This document shows positions 31,000 through 39,547 of a DNA stretch of 64,000 nt, one piece after another; the first letter of the stretch is position 1; each line of letters opens with the position of its first letter. This DNA comes from DATKPC01 sp035524275 (GTDB lineage: Bacteria; Pseudomonadota; Gammaproteobacteria; Burkholderiales; Burkholderiaceae_F), in NCBI GenBank assembly GCA_035524275.1, contig DATKPC010000133.1:1-64000 (forward strand), written 5' to 3'. The notes beneath the pieces were generated by a model. That model searched no databases and had not been told where the DNA came from. It saw only the letters and a program-made list of their open reading frames with translations. A program made the translations under genes and the position numbers.

Positions 31000-31898
31000 G
31001 CGCGCACCACCGGGTATTCGCTGATCCGGAATTCGGGCGCCTCGCCCGCCTCGCCCTCGACCTCGCGGAAGCCCAGGCCCTTGTACGGCGCGGCCGGGTC
31101 CCACGGCAGCGGCGTGCGCTTGTCCTGCGAGCCCGGCGCCGGGAGCGGAAAGATCAGCGACTTCGCCGCATGGTGCGCGATGTGGCCGGTCATGTGGTGG
31201 TGCTCCTGGTGAATGTGCCCGTAGAACACCGTCACGTGCGGGTGCGGCATCAGCAGGTCGATCGCCCGCGCGCCATCGCGGGTCGCCCAGTCCCACTTCG
31301 GGACGAGGTCGAACAGCGGCCGGTGCGTGAACACGACCACGGGCGCCGACGCGTCACGCGCCGCGAGATCGGCGGCCAGCCATTGCAATTGCTCGTCGCC
31401 GATGCGCGCGCCGGGATCCGAGACGTTGTCGAGGACGACGAAATGGATGCCGTGGCGGTCGAACGTGTAGTGCGTCGGCCCGAAGAACTCCTGGAACGCC
31501 GCCCCGCGGTCGAGCGATGCGTCGTGCTCTCCCGGCATGAAGTGGACTTCCTTCACCTGCAGGTCGGCGACGATCCGCTTGAACTCCGTCAACCGACGCC
31601 GGCGTTCCGCCGGATCGTCCGTCGTATGCGTCAGGTCGCCGGTGAACATCAGGAACTCCGGCTTGACCGGCAGCGCGTTGACCGCTGCGACCGCCTTGGG
31701 CAGCGTGACCCGCGCATCGGGGTTGTCGGGGCCCTGGTACCCCCAATGGCTGTCGGACAACTGGACGAAATAGAAATCCTTCGTCGCAGCGCCGGCTTGG
31801 TGGTCTCCCGCGGCGAGGCTGGCGCAGCCGGCCAGGCCGGACGCGAAGGCGGCCCCGCCGCCGGCCGCCGCAAGAGCTAGGAACTCTCGTCGTTGCAT
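30996..31898 (-). CDS. Tat-exported calcineurin-like metallophosphoesterase
   Basis: The 300-residue protein starts at ATG 31896-31898. The N-terminus MQRREFLALAAAGGGAAF is a clear Tat signal, and LAGCA suggests possible lipidation. Metallophosphoesterase motifs are LSDSHWG, FTGDLTH, PGEHD (the usual GNHD has Glu in place of Asn), FTHRP and YGHIHQEHHH. The Asn-to-Glu change alters a metal-bridging position and may shift metal or substrate. The substrate is unknown. It is the first gene of a unit with the CuA cupredoxin, behind an ECF-like promoter at 31938-31968. Confidence 0.87.
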   Translation of the reverse strand: MQRREFLALAAAGGGAAFASGLAGCASLAAGDHQAGAATKDFYFVQLSDSHWGYQGPDNPDARVTLPKAVAAVNALPVKPEFLMFTGDLTHTTDDPAERRRRLTEFKRIVADLQVKEVHFMPGEHDASLDRGAAFQEFFGPTHYTFDRHGIHFVVLDNVSDPGARIGDEQLQWLAADLAARDASAPVVVFTHRPLFDLVPKWDWATRDGARAIDLLMPHPHVTVFYGHIHQEHHHMTGHIAHHAAKSLIFPLPAPGSQDKRTPLPWDPAAPYKGLGFREVEGEAGEAPEFRISEYPVVRA

Positions 31899-31937
31899 CG
31901 TCGACTCCGTGTCGTGACGGGCAGGTGCGCCCGTCAT

Positions 31938-31968
31938 GCCATACCGGCGGGCCGGGACGTTTATTCCC
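31938..31968 (-). promoter_or_regulatory. ECF-type promoter of the metallophosphoesterase-cupredoxin unit
   Basis: On the minus strand GGGAATAAACG (31968-31958) is followed after 13 nt by GTATGGC (31944-31938). The GGGAAT block is 70 nt before the start codon. The same 11-mer with the same spacing to GTCTTGC occurs before the cytochrome c gene. Confidence 0.65.
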
Positions 31969-31976
31969 GACCCCGG

Positions 31977-32348
31977 CTACCTGGCGGTGAGCGTTTTCAG
32001 GAACGCGATCACGTCCGCGCGATCCTCCGCGTCGGGGACGCTGATGCCCATCGCCTCGCCGGGGACGTCGCGCTCCGGATCGGTCAGCCAGCGGTCGAGC
32101 GATGCCTCGTCCCACGTGATCCCGGACTCGCGCAACGCCTTCGAGTACGCGAAGCCGGGCGCGCTCGCCGCATGCCGGCCGAAGACGCCGCGATGCGCGG
32201 GCCCGGTCCCGTTGTAGTCGGGCGAATGGCACGCTGCGCAACGCTCCTGGTACAGCGCCTTGCCGCGAACCGGATCGCCCGCCGCGAGCGCGCCGCCCAG
32301 CGCGCCGGTCGCCAGCGCGGCGACGAAAAGGCGGTAGGTCGTCTTCAT
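31977..32348 (-). CDS. Periplasmic class I c-type cytochrome
   Basis: The 123-residue protein starts at ATG 32346-32348. The signal is MKTTYRLFVAALATGALGGALA. One heme site CAACH lies at residues 37-41, and Met100 (GEAMGIS) is the probable axial ligand. The C-terminal helix ADVIAFLKTL is typical of small soluble cytochromes c. A much longer frame running through the preT/preA region on this strand is an antisense shadow. The gene has its own ECF-like promoter, which ties it to the sigma factor and the CuA protein as a small electron-transfer set. Confidence 0.92.
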   Translation of the reverse strand: MKTTYRLFVAALATGALGGALAAGDPVRGKALYQERCAACHSPDYNGTGPAHRGVFGRHAASAPGFAYSKALRESGITWDEASLDRWLTDPERDVPGEAMGISVPDAEDRADVIAFLKTLTAR

Positions 32349-32393
32349 CGAATCTCCCGGAGCGATGGGCGCCCCGTGCTGCCTCATCGGATG

Positions 32394-32424
32394 GCAAGAC
32401 AGGCGCCGGCGTCCGTTTATTCCC
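32394..32424 (-). promoter_or_regulatory. ECF-type promoter of the cytochrome c gene
   Basis: On the minus strand GGGAATAAACG (32424-32414) is followed after 13 nt by GTCTTGC (32400-32394), 76 nt before the start codon. It matches the promoter before the metallophosphoesterase in both blocks and spacing. Confidence 0.65.
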
Positions 32425-32479
32425 GCCCCGGGTGCACGCGGAAACGTGGCATGCATGTTGCGACGGACTCGGGGCAAAC

Positions 32480-32495
32480 TTGACCGTCCAGTCAG
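32480..32495 (+). promoter_or_regulatory. RutR-like operator before preT
   Basis: TTGACCGTCCAGTCAG matches 10 of the 14 fixed positions of the E. coli RutR box TTGACCANNTGGTCAA. It is 31-46 nt before the preT start. A closer match is at 44148. The TetR gene at 39548 is the likely regulator. Confidence 0.6.
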
Positions 32496-32525
32496 GTTCG
32501 TTGGGCACGTGCCAGGAGTCGTCGC

Positions 32526-33899
32526 ATGGATCCCGCCGCCGGGCCGGACCTCAGGTCCGGCCGGCTTCCGGCCGCGCAGTACGCGCTTCGCTTCGCGGAC
32601 GCGACCGGCCCGTTGAGCGCCGCGCAGGCGCTCGTCGCGGCCGAGCGTTGCCTCGGCTGCTTCGACGCGCCCTGCGTTCGCGCCTGCCCGACCGCGATCG
32701 ACGTGCCGGCCTTCATACGACGGATCGCGGAGGGCAACGTGCGCGGTGCGGCGCGCGCCATCCTGGAGCCCAACCCGCTCGGCGGGACCTGCGCGCGTGC
32801 CTGCCCGACCGAAATCCTGTGCGAGCGGGCGTGCGTTCTCGCTCCGGAGCCCGGCGGGCCGGTCGATATCGGCCGCCTGCAGCGATTCGCGGTCGACGCC
32901 GCGCTTGCGCGGCCCGGCCCGCCGCTGTTCGTGCGCGCGTCCGCGACCGGTCGGCGGATCGCCGTCGTCGGCACCGGTCCCGCCGGCCTGTCGTGCGCGC
33001 ACGCGCTGGCGCGGCGCGGGCACGACGTCGTGATGCACGACGCGAGACCGAAGGCGGGCGGGCTCAACGAGTACGGACTGGCGGCCTACAAGGTCGCCGG
33101 CGACCATGCGGCCCACGAACTGGCGTGGATCCTCTCGATCGGCGGCGTCGCGGTCCGGGCCGGTTCGGCGATCGACCTCGGACGCGAACTGGATGCGCTG
33201 GCGCGGGACCATGACGCGGTCTTCCTCGCGACCGGCCTCCCGGCGGCGCGCCGCCTCGGGATCCCGGGCGAGGAGCTTCCCGGCGTGCTCGACGCCGTGC
33301 AGTTCATCGCGCAGCTGCGGCAATGCGAGGACCTGTCGCGCTTTCCGATCGGCCGTCGCGTCGTCGTGATCGGCGGCGGCATGACCGCCATCGACGCCGC
33401 GGTCCAGTCGCACCTGCTCGGCGCGGAGGAGGTCCGCATCGTCTATCGCCGCAGCCTCGACGCGATGCCCGCTTCGGGTGCGGAGAGGGACCGTGCACTG
33501 CGCCACGGCGTGCTGCTGCACCAAGGTCTGGCGCCCGAGGCGATCCTCGGCAGCGACCTGCGCGGAGCGGGGGGTTACGCGACCGCGGTGCGCTTTGCAC
33601 GCCAGCGCTTCGACGATAGCGGCCGGGTTCCAACGGGCGAATACGAGACGTTCGCTGCCGACCTGGTGCTGAAGGCGATCGGCCAGGTGCCGGCGCAGGC
33701 GGCGCTGGCCGCGAGCGGCCTGCGGCTCGCCGACGGTGGCCGGATCGTCGTCGACGAGCAGATGCGCACGAGCCGGCCCGGCGTCTGGGCCGGCGGCGAT
33801 TGTCGCGCCGGGAGCGACGAACTCACCGTCTCGGCCGTCGCCGACGGCCAGCGCGCGGCGAGATCGATCCACGCCGCGCTGGCCGGAGCGCGGCCCTAG
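32526..33899 (+). CDS. preT: NAD-dependent dihydropyrimidine dehydrogenase subunit PreT
   Basis: The 457-residue protein (CAGGAG upstream) has an N-terminal Fe-S domain with CLGCFDAPCVRACP and GGTCARACPTEILCERAC. A FAD-binding motif (GTGPAGLSCAHALARRG) and an NAD(P)-binding motif (VVIGGGMTAIDAAVQ) follow. This is the PreT layout, related to the glutamate synthase small subunit. With PreA it reduces uracil and thymine to dihydropyrimidines with NADH in the cytoplasm. preA follows after 12 nt. Its first residues are slightly extended and could be trimmed. A RutR-like site lies just upstream. Confidence 0.93.
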   Translation: MDPAAGPDLRSGRLPAAQYALRFADATGPLSAAQALVAAERCLGCFDAPCVRACPTAIDVPAFIRRIAEGNVRGAARAILEPNPLGGTCARACPTEILCERACVLAPEPGGPVDIGRLQRFAVDAALARPGPPLFVRASATGRRIAVVGTGPAGLSCAHALARRGHDVVMHDARPKAGGLNEYGLAAYKVAGDHAAHELAWILSIGGVAVRAGSAIDLGRELDALARDHDAVFLATGLPAARRLGIPGEELPGVLDAVQFIAQLRQCEDLSRFPIGRRVVVIGGGMTAIDAAVQSHLLGAEEVRIVYRRSLDAMPASGAERDRALRHGVLLHQGLAPEAILGSDLRGAGGYATAVRFARQRFDDSGRVPTGEYETFAADLVLKAIGQVPAQAALAASGLRLADGGRIVVDEQMRTSRPGVWAGGDCRAGSDELTVSAVADGQRAARSIHAALAGARP

Positions 33900-33911
33900 G
33901 AGCGCGACGCG

Positions 33912-35231
33912 ATGGCGAACCTGCAGACGACATTTGCCGGCATCCGGAGTCCCAACCCGTTCTGGCTGGCTTCGGCGCCGCCGACCGACAAGGCCTACAA
34001 CGTCTCCCGCGCGTTCGAGGCGGGCTGGGGCGGCGTCGTCTGGAAGACGCTGGGCGAGGATCCGCCCATCGTCAACGTCAGCGGGCCGCGCTACGGCGCG
34101 TTCCTGACGCCGGACCGGCGCCTGCTGGGCTTCAACAACATCGAGCTCATCACCGATCGCCCGCTGGCGACGAACCTCGCGGAGATCCGGCAGATCAAGC
34201 GCGACTGGCCCGATCGCGCCGTGCTGGTCTCGCTGATGGTCCCGTGCGACGAGGGATCCTGGAAGCGGATCCTGCCGATGATCGAGGACACCGGTTGCGA
34301 CGGCGTCGAACTCAATTTCGGCTGTCCGCACGGGATGAGCGAGCGCGGGATGGGCGCCGCCGTCGGCCAGGTCCCGGAGTACGTCGAGATGGTCACGTCG
34401 TGGTGCAAGCAGGCCTCGCGCCTGCCGGTCGTCGTCAAGCTGACGCCCAACATCACCGACATCCGCCAGCCGGCCATGGCCGCGCGCCGCGGCGGAGCGG
34501 ACGCGGTTTCGCTGATCAACACGATCAGCTCGATCATGGGCGTCGACCCGGACACGCTGACGATGCAGCCGGCCGTCGGTCGCCAGGGGACGCACGGAGG
34601 GTACTGCGGGCCGGCGGTCAAACCGATCGCGTTGCACATGGTGGCGGCAATCGCCGGCGCGCCGCAGGCGGCAGGCATGCCGATCTCCGGGATCGGCGGC
34701 ATCTCGACGTGGCGCGACGCGCTCGACTTCATCGCGTTGGGCTGCACCACCGTGCAGGTCTGCACCGCGGCCATGTTCCACGGCTTCCGCATCGTCGCCG
34801 AGATGATCGACGGCCTGTCGAACTACCTGGAGGAGCGAGGCTTCGCGTCGCTTGACGAGGTGCGCGGCCGTGCACTGCCGAGCGTCGTCGAGTGGCAACA
34901 CCTGGACCTCAACGTCGTCGGCAAGGCCGTGATCGACCCGGTGACGTGCATCGGCTGCGGCCGTTGCCATGTGGCGTGCGAGGACACGTCGCACCAGGCG
35001 ATCACGTCGCAACGCGACGGCGCGCGGCATTTCGAGGTCGACGAAGCGCATTGCGTCGGCTGCAACCTGTGCGTCGCCGTCTGTCCGGTGCCCGAGTGCA
35101 TCACGATGAGGACGCTCGCCCCCGGCGAGATCGACGCGCGCACCGGGCGCGCCGTGCCCGCGTCAGCGGCGGACTGGACGACGCACCGGAACAATCCGGC
35201 GCGCCTGGCGCGCCCCGCGCGCGGCGACTGA
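33912..35231 (+). CDS. preA: NAD-dependent dihydropyrimidine dehydrogenase subunit PreA
   Basis: The 439-residue protein has a dihydroorotate-dehydrogenase-like FMN barrel. Its motifs include NPFWLASAPPTDKAYNV, GVELNFGCPHGMSERGMG, VVVKLTPNITDI, INTISSIMGVD and PISGIGGISTWRDALDFIALG. Two C-terminal 4Fe-4S motifs follow (CIGCGRCHVACEDTSH; CVGCNLCVAVCPVPECI). Length and order match PreA. It is the catalytic subunit, using electrons from PreT to reduce uracil or thymine. AGGAG precedes the ATG. Confidence 0.95.
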   Translation: MANLQTTFAGIRSPNPFWLASAPPTDKAYNVSRAFEAGWGGVVWKTLGEDPPIVNVSGPRYGAFLTPDRRLLGFNNIELITDRPLATNLAEIRQIKRDWPDRAVLVSLMVPCDEGSWKRILPMIEDTGCDGVELNFGCPHGMSERGMGAAVGQVPEYVEMVTSWCKQASRLPVVVKLTPNITDIRQPAMAARRGGADAVSLINTISSIMGVDPDTLTMQPAVGRQGTHGGYCGPAVKPIALHMVAAIAGAPQAAGMPISGIGGISTWRDALDFIALGCTTVQVCTAAMFHGFRIVAEMIDGLSNYLEERGFASLDEVRGRALPSVVEWQHLDLNVVGKAVIDPVTCIGCGRCHVACEDTSHQAITSQRDGARHFEVDEAHCVGCNLCVAVCPVPECITMRTLAPGEIDARTGRAVPASAADWTTHRNNPARLARPARGD

Positions 35232-35316
35232 CCCGGCCCGTCACGCAAAGGGGGCGTCGGCGGCGGCCCCCGCCTTCCGCGAGAATGCCGAGCGAATTGC
35301 AGAGGAGGGCCCGACG

Positions 35317-36759
35317 ATGAAACCGATCCTCATCCGCGGCGGCACCGTCGTGAATGCCGACCGCGAGTTCCGTGCCGACGTGCTGTGCGTCGACGGGCGC
35401 ATCCAGGACGTGGCCGAGCGCGTGGAGGCGCCGACGGGCGCGATCGTCGTCGATGCCGGCGGCCAGTACGTGATGCCCGGCGGCATCGATCCGCACACGC
35501 ACATGCAGCTGCCGTTCATGGGCACCGTGGCCAAGGACGATTTCTATTCCGGGACGGCGGCCGCCCTGGCCGGCGGGACGACGTCGATCATCGACTTCGT
35601 GATTCCGGACCCGCGCCAGCCGCTGATGGACGCGTACCGCGGGTGGCGCGGATGGGCCGAGAAGGCCGCGACCGACTACGGCTTCCACGTCGCCGTCACC
35701 TGGTGGGACGACAGCGTGCATCGCGACATGGGAACGCTCGTGCGCGAGGAGGGCGTCAACAGCTTCAAGCACTTCATGGCGTACAAGAATGCGATCATGG
35801 CCGACGACGAGACGTTGGTGCGCAGCTTCCGGCGCGCGCTGGAACTCGGCGCGATGCCCACCGTGCACGCGGAGAACGGCGAGCTCGTCTTCCTGCTGCA
35901 GCAGGAACTGGTCGCGCGCGGCATCACCGGGCCCGAAGGCCATCCGCTGTCGCGGCCGCCGGCCGTCGAGGCCGAGGCGGCGCAGCGGGCCATCGCGATC
36001 GCCGACGTCCTCGGCGTGCCGATCTACGTCGTCCACGTCTCGTGCGCGGAGTCGGCCGACGCGATCGCGCGCGCGCGCGGGCGCGGCCAGCGCGTCTACG
36101 GCGAGGTCCTCGCGGGCCACCTGCTGATCGACGACAGCGTCTACCGGCATCCCGACCTCGCGTTCGCGGCGGCTCACGTGATGAGTCCGCCGTTCCGCGC
36201 GCCGGAGCACCAGCAGGCGCTGTGGCGCGGGCTGCAGTCGGGGCAACTGCAGACGACGGCGACCGACCATTGCACGTTCTGCGCCGAACAGAAGGCGATG
36301 GGGCGCGCGAACTTCACGAAGACGCCCAACGGCACCGGCGGCGTCGAGGAGCGCCTCGCGGTGCTGTGGGATGCCGGCGTCGGCCGCGGACGCTTCACGC
36401 CGAGCGAGTTCGTGGCCGTCACGTCGGCCAACGCGGCCCGCATCTTCAATATCTATCCCCGCAAGGGCTACCTCGGTGCCGGCGCGGATGCCGACGTCGT
36501 CGTCTGGGACCCGCAGGCGACGCAGACGCTGTCGGCGCGGACCCATCACTCGGCGAACGACTTCAACATCTTCGAAGGCCGCACCGTGCGTGGGCGTGCC
36601 AGCCATACGGTGAGCGCAGGGCGCCTTGCCTGGGTCGACGGCGACCTGCGGGCGGAACGCGGCGCCGGCCGCTATGTCCGTCGTCCGCCATTCGCGCCGG
36701 GTTTCGACGCGCTGGCGCGACGCGCGGCGCTGTCGGCGCCCCAGGCCGTCGCGCGCTGA
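35317..36759 (+). CDS. hydA: Dihydropyrimidinase
   Basis: The 480-residue protein belongs to the cyclic amidohydrolases. Metal-site features are DPHTHMQLPF, the carboxylated Lys region NSFKHFMAYK, HAENGELVF, VHVSCAESAD and the catalytic Asp in TATDHCTF. It hydrolyses dihydrouracil or dihydrothymine to N-carbamoyl-beta-amino acids. It follows preA by 85 nt, with GAGGAGGG upstream of the ATG. The ureidopropionase-like gene follows 40 nt later, giving the second and third steps of the reductive pathway in order. Confidence 0.95.
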   Translation: MKPILIRGGTVVNADREFRADVLCVDGRIQDVAERVEAPTGAIVVDAGGQYVMPGGIDPHTHMQLPFMGTVAKDDFYSGTAAALAGGTTSIIDFVIPDPRQPLMDAYRGWRGWAEKAATDYGFHVAVTWWDDSVHRDMGTLVREEGVNSFKHFMAYKNAIMADDETLVRSFRRALELGAMPTVHAENGELVFLLQQELVARGITGPEGHPLSRPPAVEAEAAQRAIAIADVLGVPIYVVHVSCAESADAIARARGRGQRVYGEVLAGHLLIDDSVYRHPDLAFAAAHVMSPPFRAPEHQQALWRGLQSGQLQTTATDHCTFCAEQKAMGRANFTKTPNGTGGVEERLAVLWDAGVGRGRFTPSEFVAVTSANAARIFNIYPRKGYLGAGADADVVVWDPQATQTLSARTHHSANDFNIFEGRTVRGRASHTVSAGRLAWVDGDLRAERGAGRYVRRPPFAPGFDALARRAALSAPQAVAR

Positions 36760-36799
36760 TTCGCGCCGGATCGATCCCCGGAGGTCAGGAGGTCACCGC

Positions 36800-38071
36800 A
36801 TGAACGCACATTTGACCATGCCCGCACCGGCCGTCGAGGGCCTGCGGGTCGACGGCGACCGGCTGTGGCGATCGCTGATGGACCTGGCGCGGATCGGCGC
36901 CACGCCGAAGGGCGGCGTCTGCCGCCTCGCGCTGACCGACCTCGATCGCCAGGGCCGCGACCTCGTGATCGGCTGGGCGCGCGCCAGCGGCCTGTCGGTG
37001 ACGATCGACCGGATCGGCAACGTCTTCATGCGGCGCGCCGGGCGCAACCCCGACCTGCCGCCCGTGGTGACCGGAAGTCACATCGACACGCAGCCGACCG
37101 GCGGGAAGTTCGACGGCAACTACGGCGTTCTTGCCGGGCTCGAGGTCGTACGCACGCTGGACGACCACCGGATCCTCACCGAGGCGCCGATCGAGGTCGC
37201 GTTCTGGACGAACGAGGAGGGTTCGCGCTTCGTTCCGGTGATGATGGGTTCCGGCGTCTTCGGCGGCGCGTTCACGCTGGAGCACGCCTACGCCGCGCGC
37301 GATGTCGACGGCAGGACCGTCCGCGACGAGCTGGAGCGGATCGGCTACATCGGCCCGGAGGAGCCCGGGCGGCATCCGATCGGCGTCTACTTCGAGACGC
37401 ACATCGAGCAGGGACCGGTGCTGGAGGACCATGGCAGGACGATCGGCGTCGTGCAGGCCGTGCTCGGCATCCGCTGGTACGACTGCACCGTGACGGGCAT
37501 GGAAGCGCACGCCGGACCGACGCCGATGGCGCTGCGGCGCGATGCCCTGCAGGTGGCGACGCGGCTGATGCAGGAGGTCGTCGCCCTCGCGCACCGCTAT
37601 CCGCCGCACGGACGCGGCACGGTAGGGATGGTGCAGGTGCATCCGAACAGCCGCAACGTCATCCCGGGCCGCGTGAAATTCTCGATCGACCTGCGCAACG
37701 TCAGCGACGAGCTGGTGGACCGCATGGATGCCGACATCCGCGCCTTCGGCGCGCGGCTCGCCGCCGAATCCGGCCTGTCGATCGCGATCGAGCAGGTGTC
37801 GCACTACCCGGCGCAACCCTTCCATCCCGATTGCGTCGGCGCCGTCGCGCGCGCCGCGGAGAAGCTCGGCTATTCTTCGATGCCTTGCGTATCCGGCGCC
37901 GGGCACGACGCGGTCTACATGGCGCGGCTGGCGCCGGCGGGGATGATCTTCATCCCGTGCAAGGACGGCATCAGCCACAACGAGATCGAGGACGCGCAGC
38001 CGGAGCACATCACCGCGGGCTGCAACGTCCTGCTGCATGCGATGCTGGAGCGCGCCGGTGTCGCCGCCTGA
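36800..38071 (+). CDS. M20-family N-carbamoyl amidohydrolase (beta-ureidopropionase-like)
   Basis: The 423-residue protein starts at ATG 36800 behind AGGAGGT. The longer frame upstream is hydA sequence out of frame. It shows the allantoate/ureidopropionase M20 motifs GSHIDTQPTGGKFDGNYG, NEEGSRF, ETHIEQGPVLE, EAHAGPTPM and SGAGHDAVYM. The metal ligands appear complete. In this pathway it cleaves N-carbamoyl-beta-alanine to beta-alanine, ammonia and CO2. Related enzymes act on N-carbamoyl-L-amino acids or allantoate. Context makes the pyrimidine role most likely. Confidence 0.9.
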   Translation: MNAHLTMPAPAVEGLRVDGDRLWRSLMDLARIGATPKGGVCRLALTDLDRQGRDLVIGWARASGLSVTIDRIGNVFMRRAGRNPDLPPVVTGSHIDTQPTGGKFDGNYGVLAGLEVVRTLDDHRILTEAPIEVAFWTNEEGSRFVPVMMGSGVFGGAFTLEHAYAARDVDGRTVRDELERIGYIGPEEPGRHPIGVYFETHIEQGPVLEDHGRTIGVVQAVLGIRWYDCTVTGMEAHAGPTPMALRRDALQVATRLMQEVVALAHRYPPHGRGTVGMVQVHPNSRNVIPGRVKFSIDLRNVSDELVDRMDADIRAFGARLAAESGLSIAIEQVSHYPAQPFHPDCVGAVARAAEKLGYSSMPCVSGAGHDAVYMARLAPAGMIFIPCKDGISHNEIEDAQPEHITAGCNVLLHAMLERAGVAA

Positions 38072-38110
38072 ATCCCGCGATGAACGCGCGCGACAAGGAC
38101 CCGTCGACCG

Positions 38111-38731
38111 ATGATTCCCGCCGAGGAGGCGTTGCAGCGCCTGCGCGAGGGCAACCAGCGCTTCGTCGCCGAAGCCGGGCGGCGCGATGCGCATTCGAGC
38201 GACTCGAGGCGGCGCGAGCTGGCCCTGGGGCAAAATCCGTTCGCGATCATCCTGGGCTGTTCCGATTCACGGGTGCCGGCGGAACTGATCTTCGACCAGG
38301 GCCTCGGCGACCTGTTCGTGATCCGCGTCGCCGGCAACATCGTCGCGCCGTCGCAGGTCGGCAGCGTCGAGTTCGCGGCGGAGCGGTACAAGACGCGGCT
38401 GGTCGTCGTGCTCGGGCATTCGATGTGCGGTGCCGTGCTGGCGACGATCGAGGAACTCGGGCGGCCGGCGCAGGACCAGTCGCGCAACCTGCGGATGATC
38501 GTCAACCGGATCCGTCCGTCGGTCGAGCCGCTGCTCGCGACCGACGCGGCCTGCCATCCTGACGTGCTGGTCCGGCAGGCCGTCCGGGCCAACATCCGGG
38601 CATCGGCCGATCACCTGCGGCACGGCTCGCAGGTGATCGAGCAGCTGAACCAGAGCGATGGGCTAGTCGTCGTCGGGGCCGAATATTCGCTCGAGACCGG
38701 CGTCGTCGACTTCTTCGACGGCGTGTCTTGA
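38111..38731 (+). CDS. Beta-class carbonic anhydrase
   Basis: The 206-residue protein has the beta-carbonic anhydrase zinc site: Cys50-Ser-Asp-Ser-Arg (GCSDSRVPAELIF), then VIRVAGNI and GHSMCGAV with the His and second Cys. The Asp-Arg dyad is present. It interconverts CO2 and bicarbonate in the cytoplasm. It is 39 nt after the ureidopropionase-like gene, whose reaction releases CO2, so a metabolic link is plausible though not proven. Its stop overlaps the TTG start of a small lipoprotein gene. AAGGA lies somewhat far (11 nt) from the ATG. Confidence 0.93.
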   Translation: MIPAEEALQRLREGNQRFVAEAGRRDAHSSDSRRRELALGQNPFAIILGCSDSRVPAELIFDQGLGDLFVIRVAGNIVAPSQVGSVEFAAERYKTRLVVVLGHSMCGAVLATIEELGRPAQDQSRNLRMIVNRIRPSVEPLLATDAACHPDVLVRQAVRANIRASADHLRHGSQVIEQLNQSDGLVVVGAEYSLETGVVDFFDGVS

Positions 38732-39030
38732 GTCCGCGCCGCGCACGCCGCGCTGCCGTCGCGTTCGCGGTGCCGTGCACGCTCGCCGCGTGCATCGTCG
38801 TCCCGCAGACGACGACGATCTACGACGCCGATTGCCGCATCGAGGCGCGGCACATGTCGCTCCAGGTCGCGCAGATCGGCTCGTTCGGAAGCTGCGCCAA
38901 CCAGGGTTGCGTGGCGGTGCTCGTCGCGACCGGCGCGGTCGCGGCCGCGACGGCCGTCGTCTCAGGCAGCATCGTCGTCGCGGGCAACGTCGTCTACTGG
39001 TTCGAGAAGCAGGGGCAGTGCGCGAGGTAG
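38728..39030 (+). CDS. Small putative lipoprotein, unknown
   Basis: The 100-residue reading frame starts at TTG 38728, overlapping the carbonic anhydrase stop (TTGA). An Arg-rich N-terminus is followed by a short hydrophobic stretch and a lipobox-like LAAC. A second hydrophobic region (VAVLVATGAVAAATAVVSGSIVVAG) near residues 61-85 could be a membrane helix. Cys residues CRIE, SCANQGC and QC could form disulfides. No family was recognised. The coupling and lipobox support coding. The start codon is uncertain. Confidence 0.55.
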   Translation: MSPRRARRAAVAFAVPCTLAACIVVPQTTTIYDADCRIEARHMSLQVAQIGSFGSCANQGCVAVLVATGAVAAATAVVSGSIVVAGNVVYWFEKQGQCAR

Positions 39031-39085
39031 ATGCGGCGCGCATGCCCGACCCGCTCCCCCACCCCCGCCCCGCTCCCAATTCGTG

Positions 39086-39547
39086 CTACGGATCCGGATA
39101 CGGCGTCCCGTCCTTGTGCACGAACCTTCCATCGGCATTCGAGCTCATCATGTCGATGTCGGAACAGGTCGTGAGATCGTCGGGGTGCCGCGAACCGACC
39201 TCCAGGTAGACGGCGGGCGCGGCGGAGCGGTTGATCAGATGGTGGCCGTTGCCGCTGCCCTTCGGGAACGCCGCGCAGTCGCCGGGGCGCAGCAAGGTTT
39301 CGCCGCCGTCTTCGACGAGCGTCACCTCGCCCTGCAGCACAACGACGAATTCATCCTCGTGGCTGTGCCAGTGGCGCTGGCTGGACCAGGCGCCCGGCGG
39401 CAGCGTCATCCGGTTGACGCCGAAATCGCGCAGGCCGCCGACTTGGCCGAGACGCTGCCGCGTGCGAGCCGCGCACGGCGCGTCGAAGGGCTTGGGGTAG
39501 CCGGAACCCGATCGCGAGGCCACGGCGGCCAGGTCGATCTTCGGCAA
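39086..39547 (-). CDS. Cupin-domain protein
   Basis: The 153-residue protein starts at TTG 39547. An AAGGAGG site 5 nt upstream, within the end of the TetR gene, makes this start convincing. The TetR TAG stop directly precedes it. It has one cupin barrel with metal-binding motif 1 (HWHSHEDEFVVVLQGEVTLVEDG) and motif 2 (PGDCAAFPKGSGNGHHLINR). Its function could be sugar- or nucleotide-related isomerisation, a dioxygenase-like role or small-molecule binding. It is last gene of the importer-regulator operon, so it may act on pyrimidine-derived compounds. That is inference. Confidence 0.82.
   Translation of the reverse strand: MPKIDLAAVASRSGSGYPKPFDAPCAARTRQRLGQVGGLRDFGVNRMTLPPGAWSSQRHWHSHEDEFVVVLQGEVTLVEDGGETLLRPGDCAAFPKGSGNGHHLINRSAAPAVYLEVGSRHPDDLTTCSDIDMMSSNADGRFVHKDGTPYPDP

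Noticed and set aside
31977..35051. 1024-residue minus-strand frame
   Set aside because: Only its last 123 residues, the cytochrome c, are real. The rest is antisense to preT and preA with no recognisable motif.
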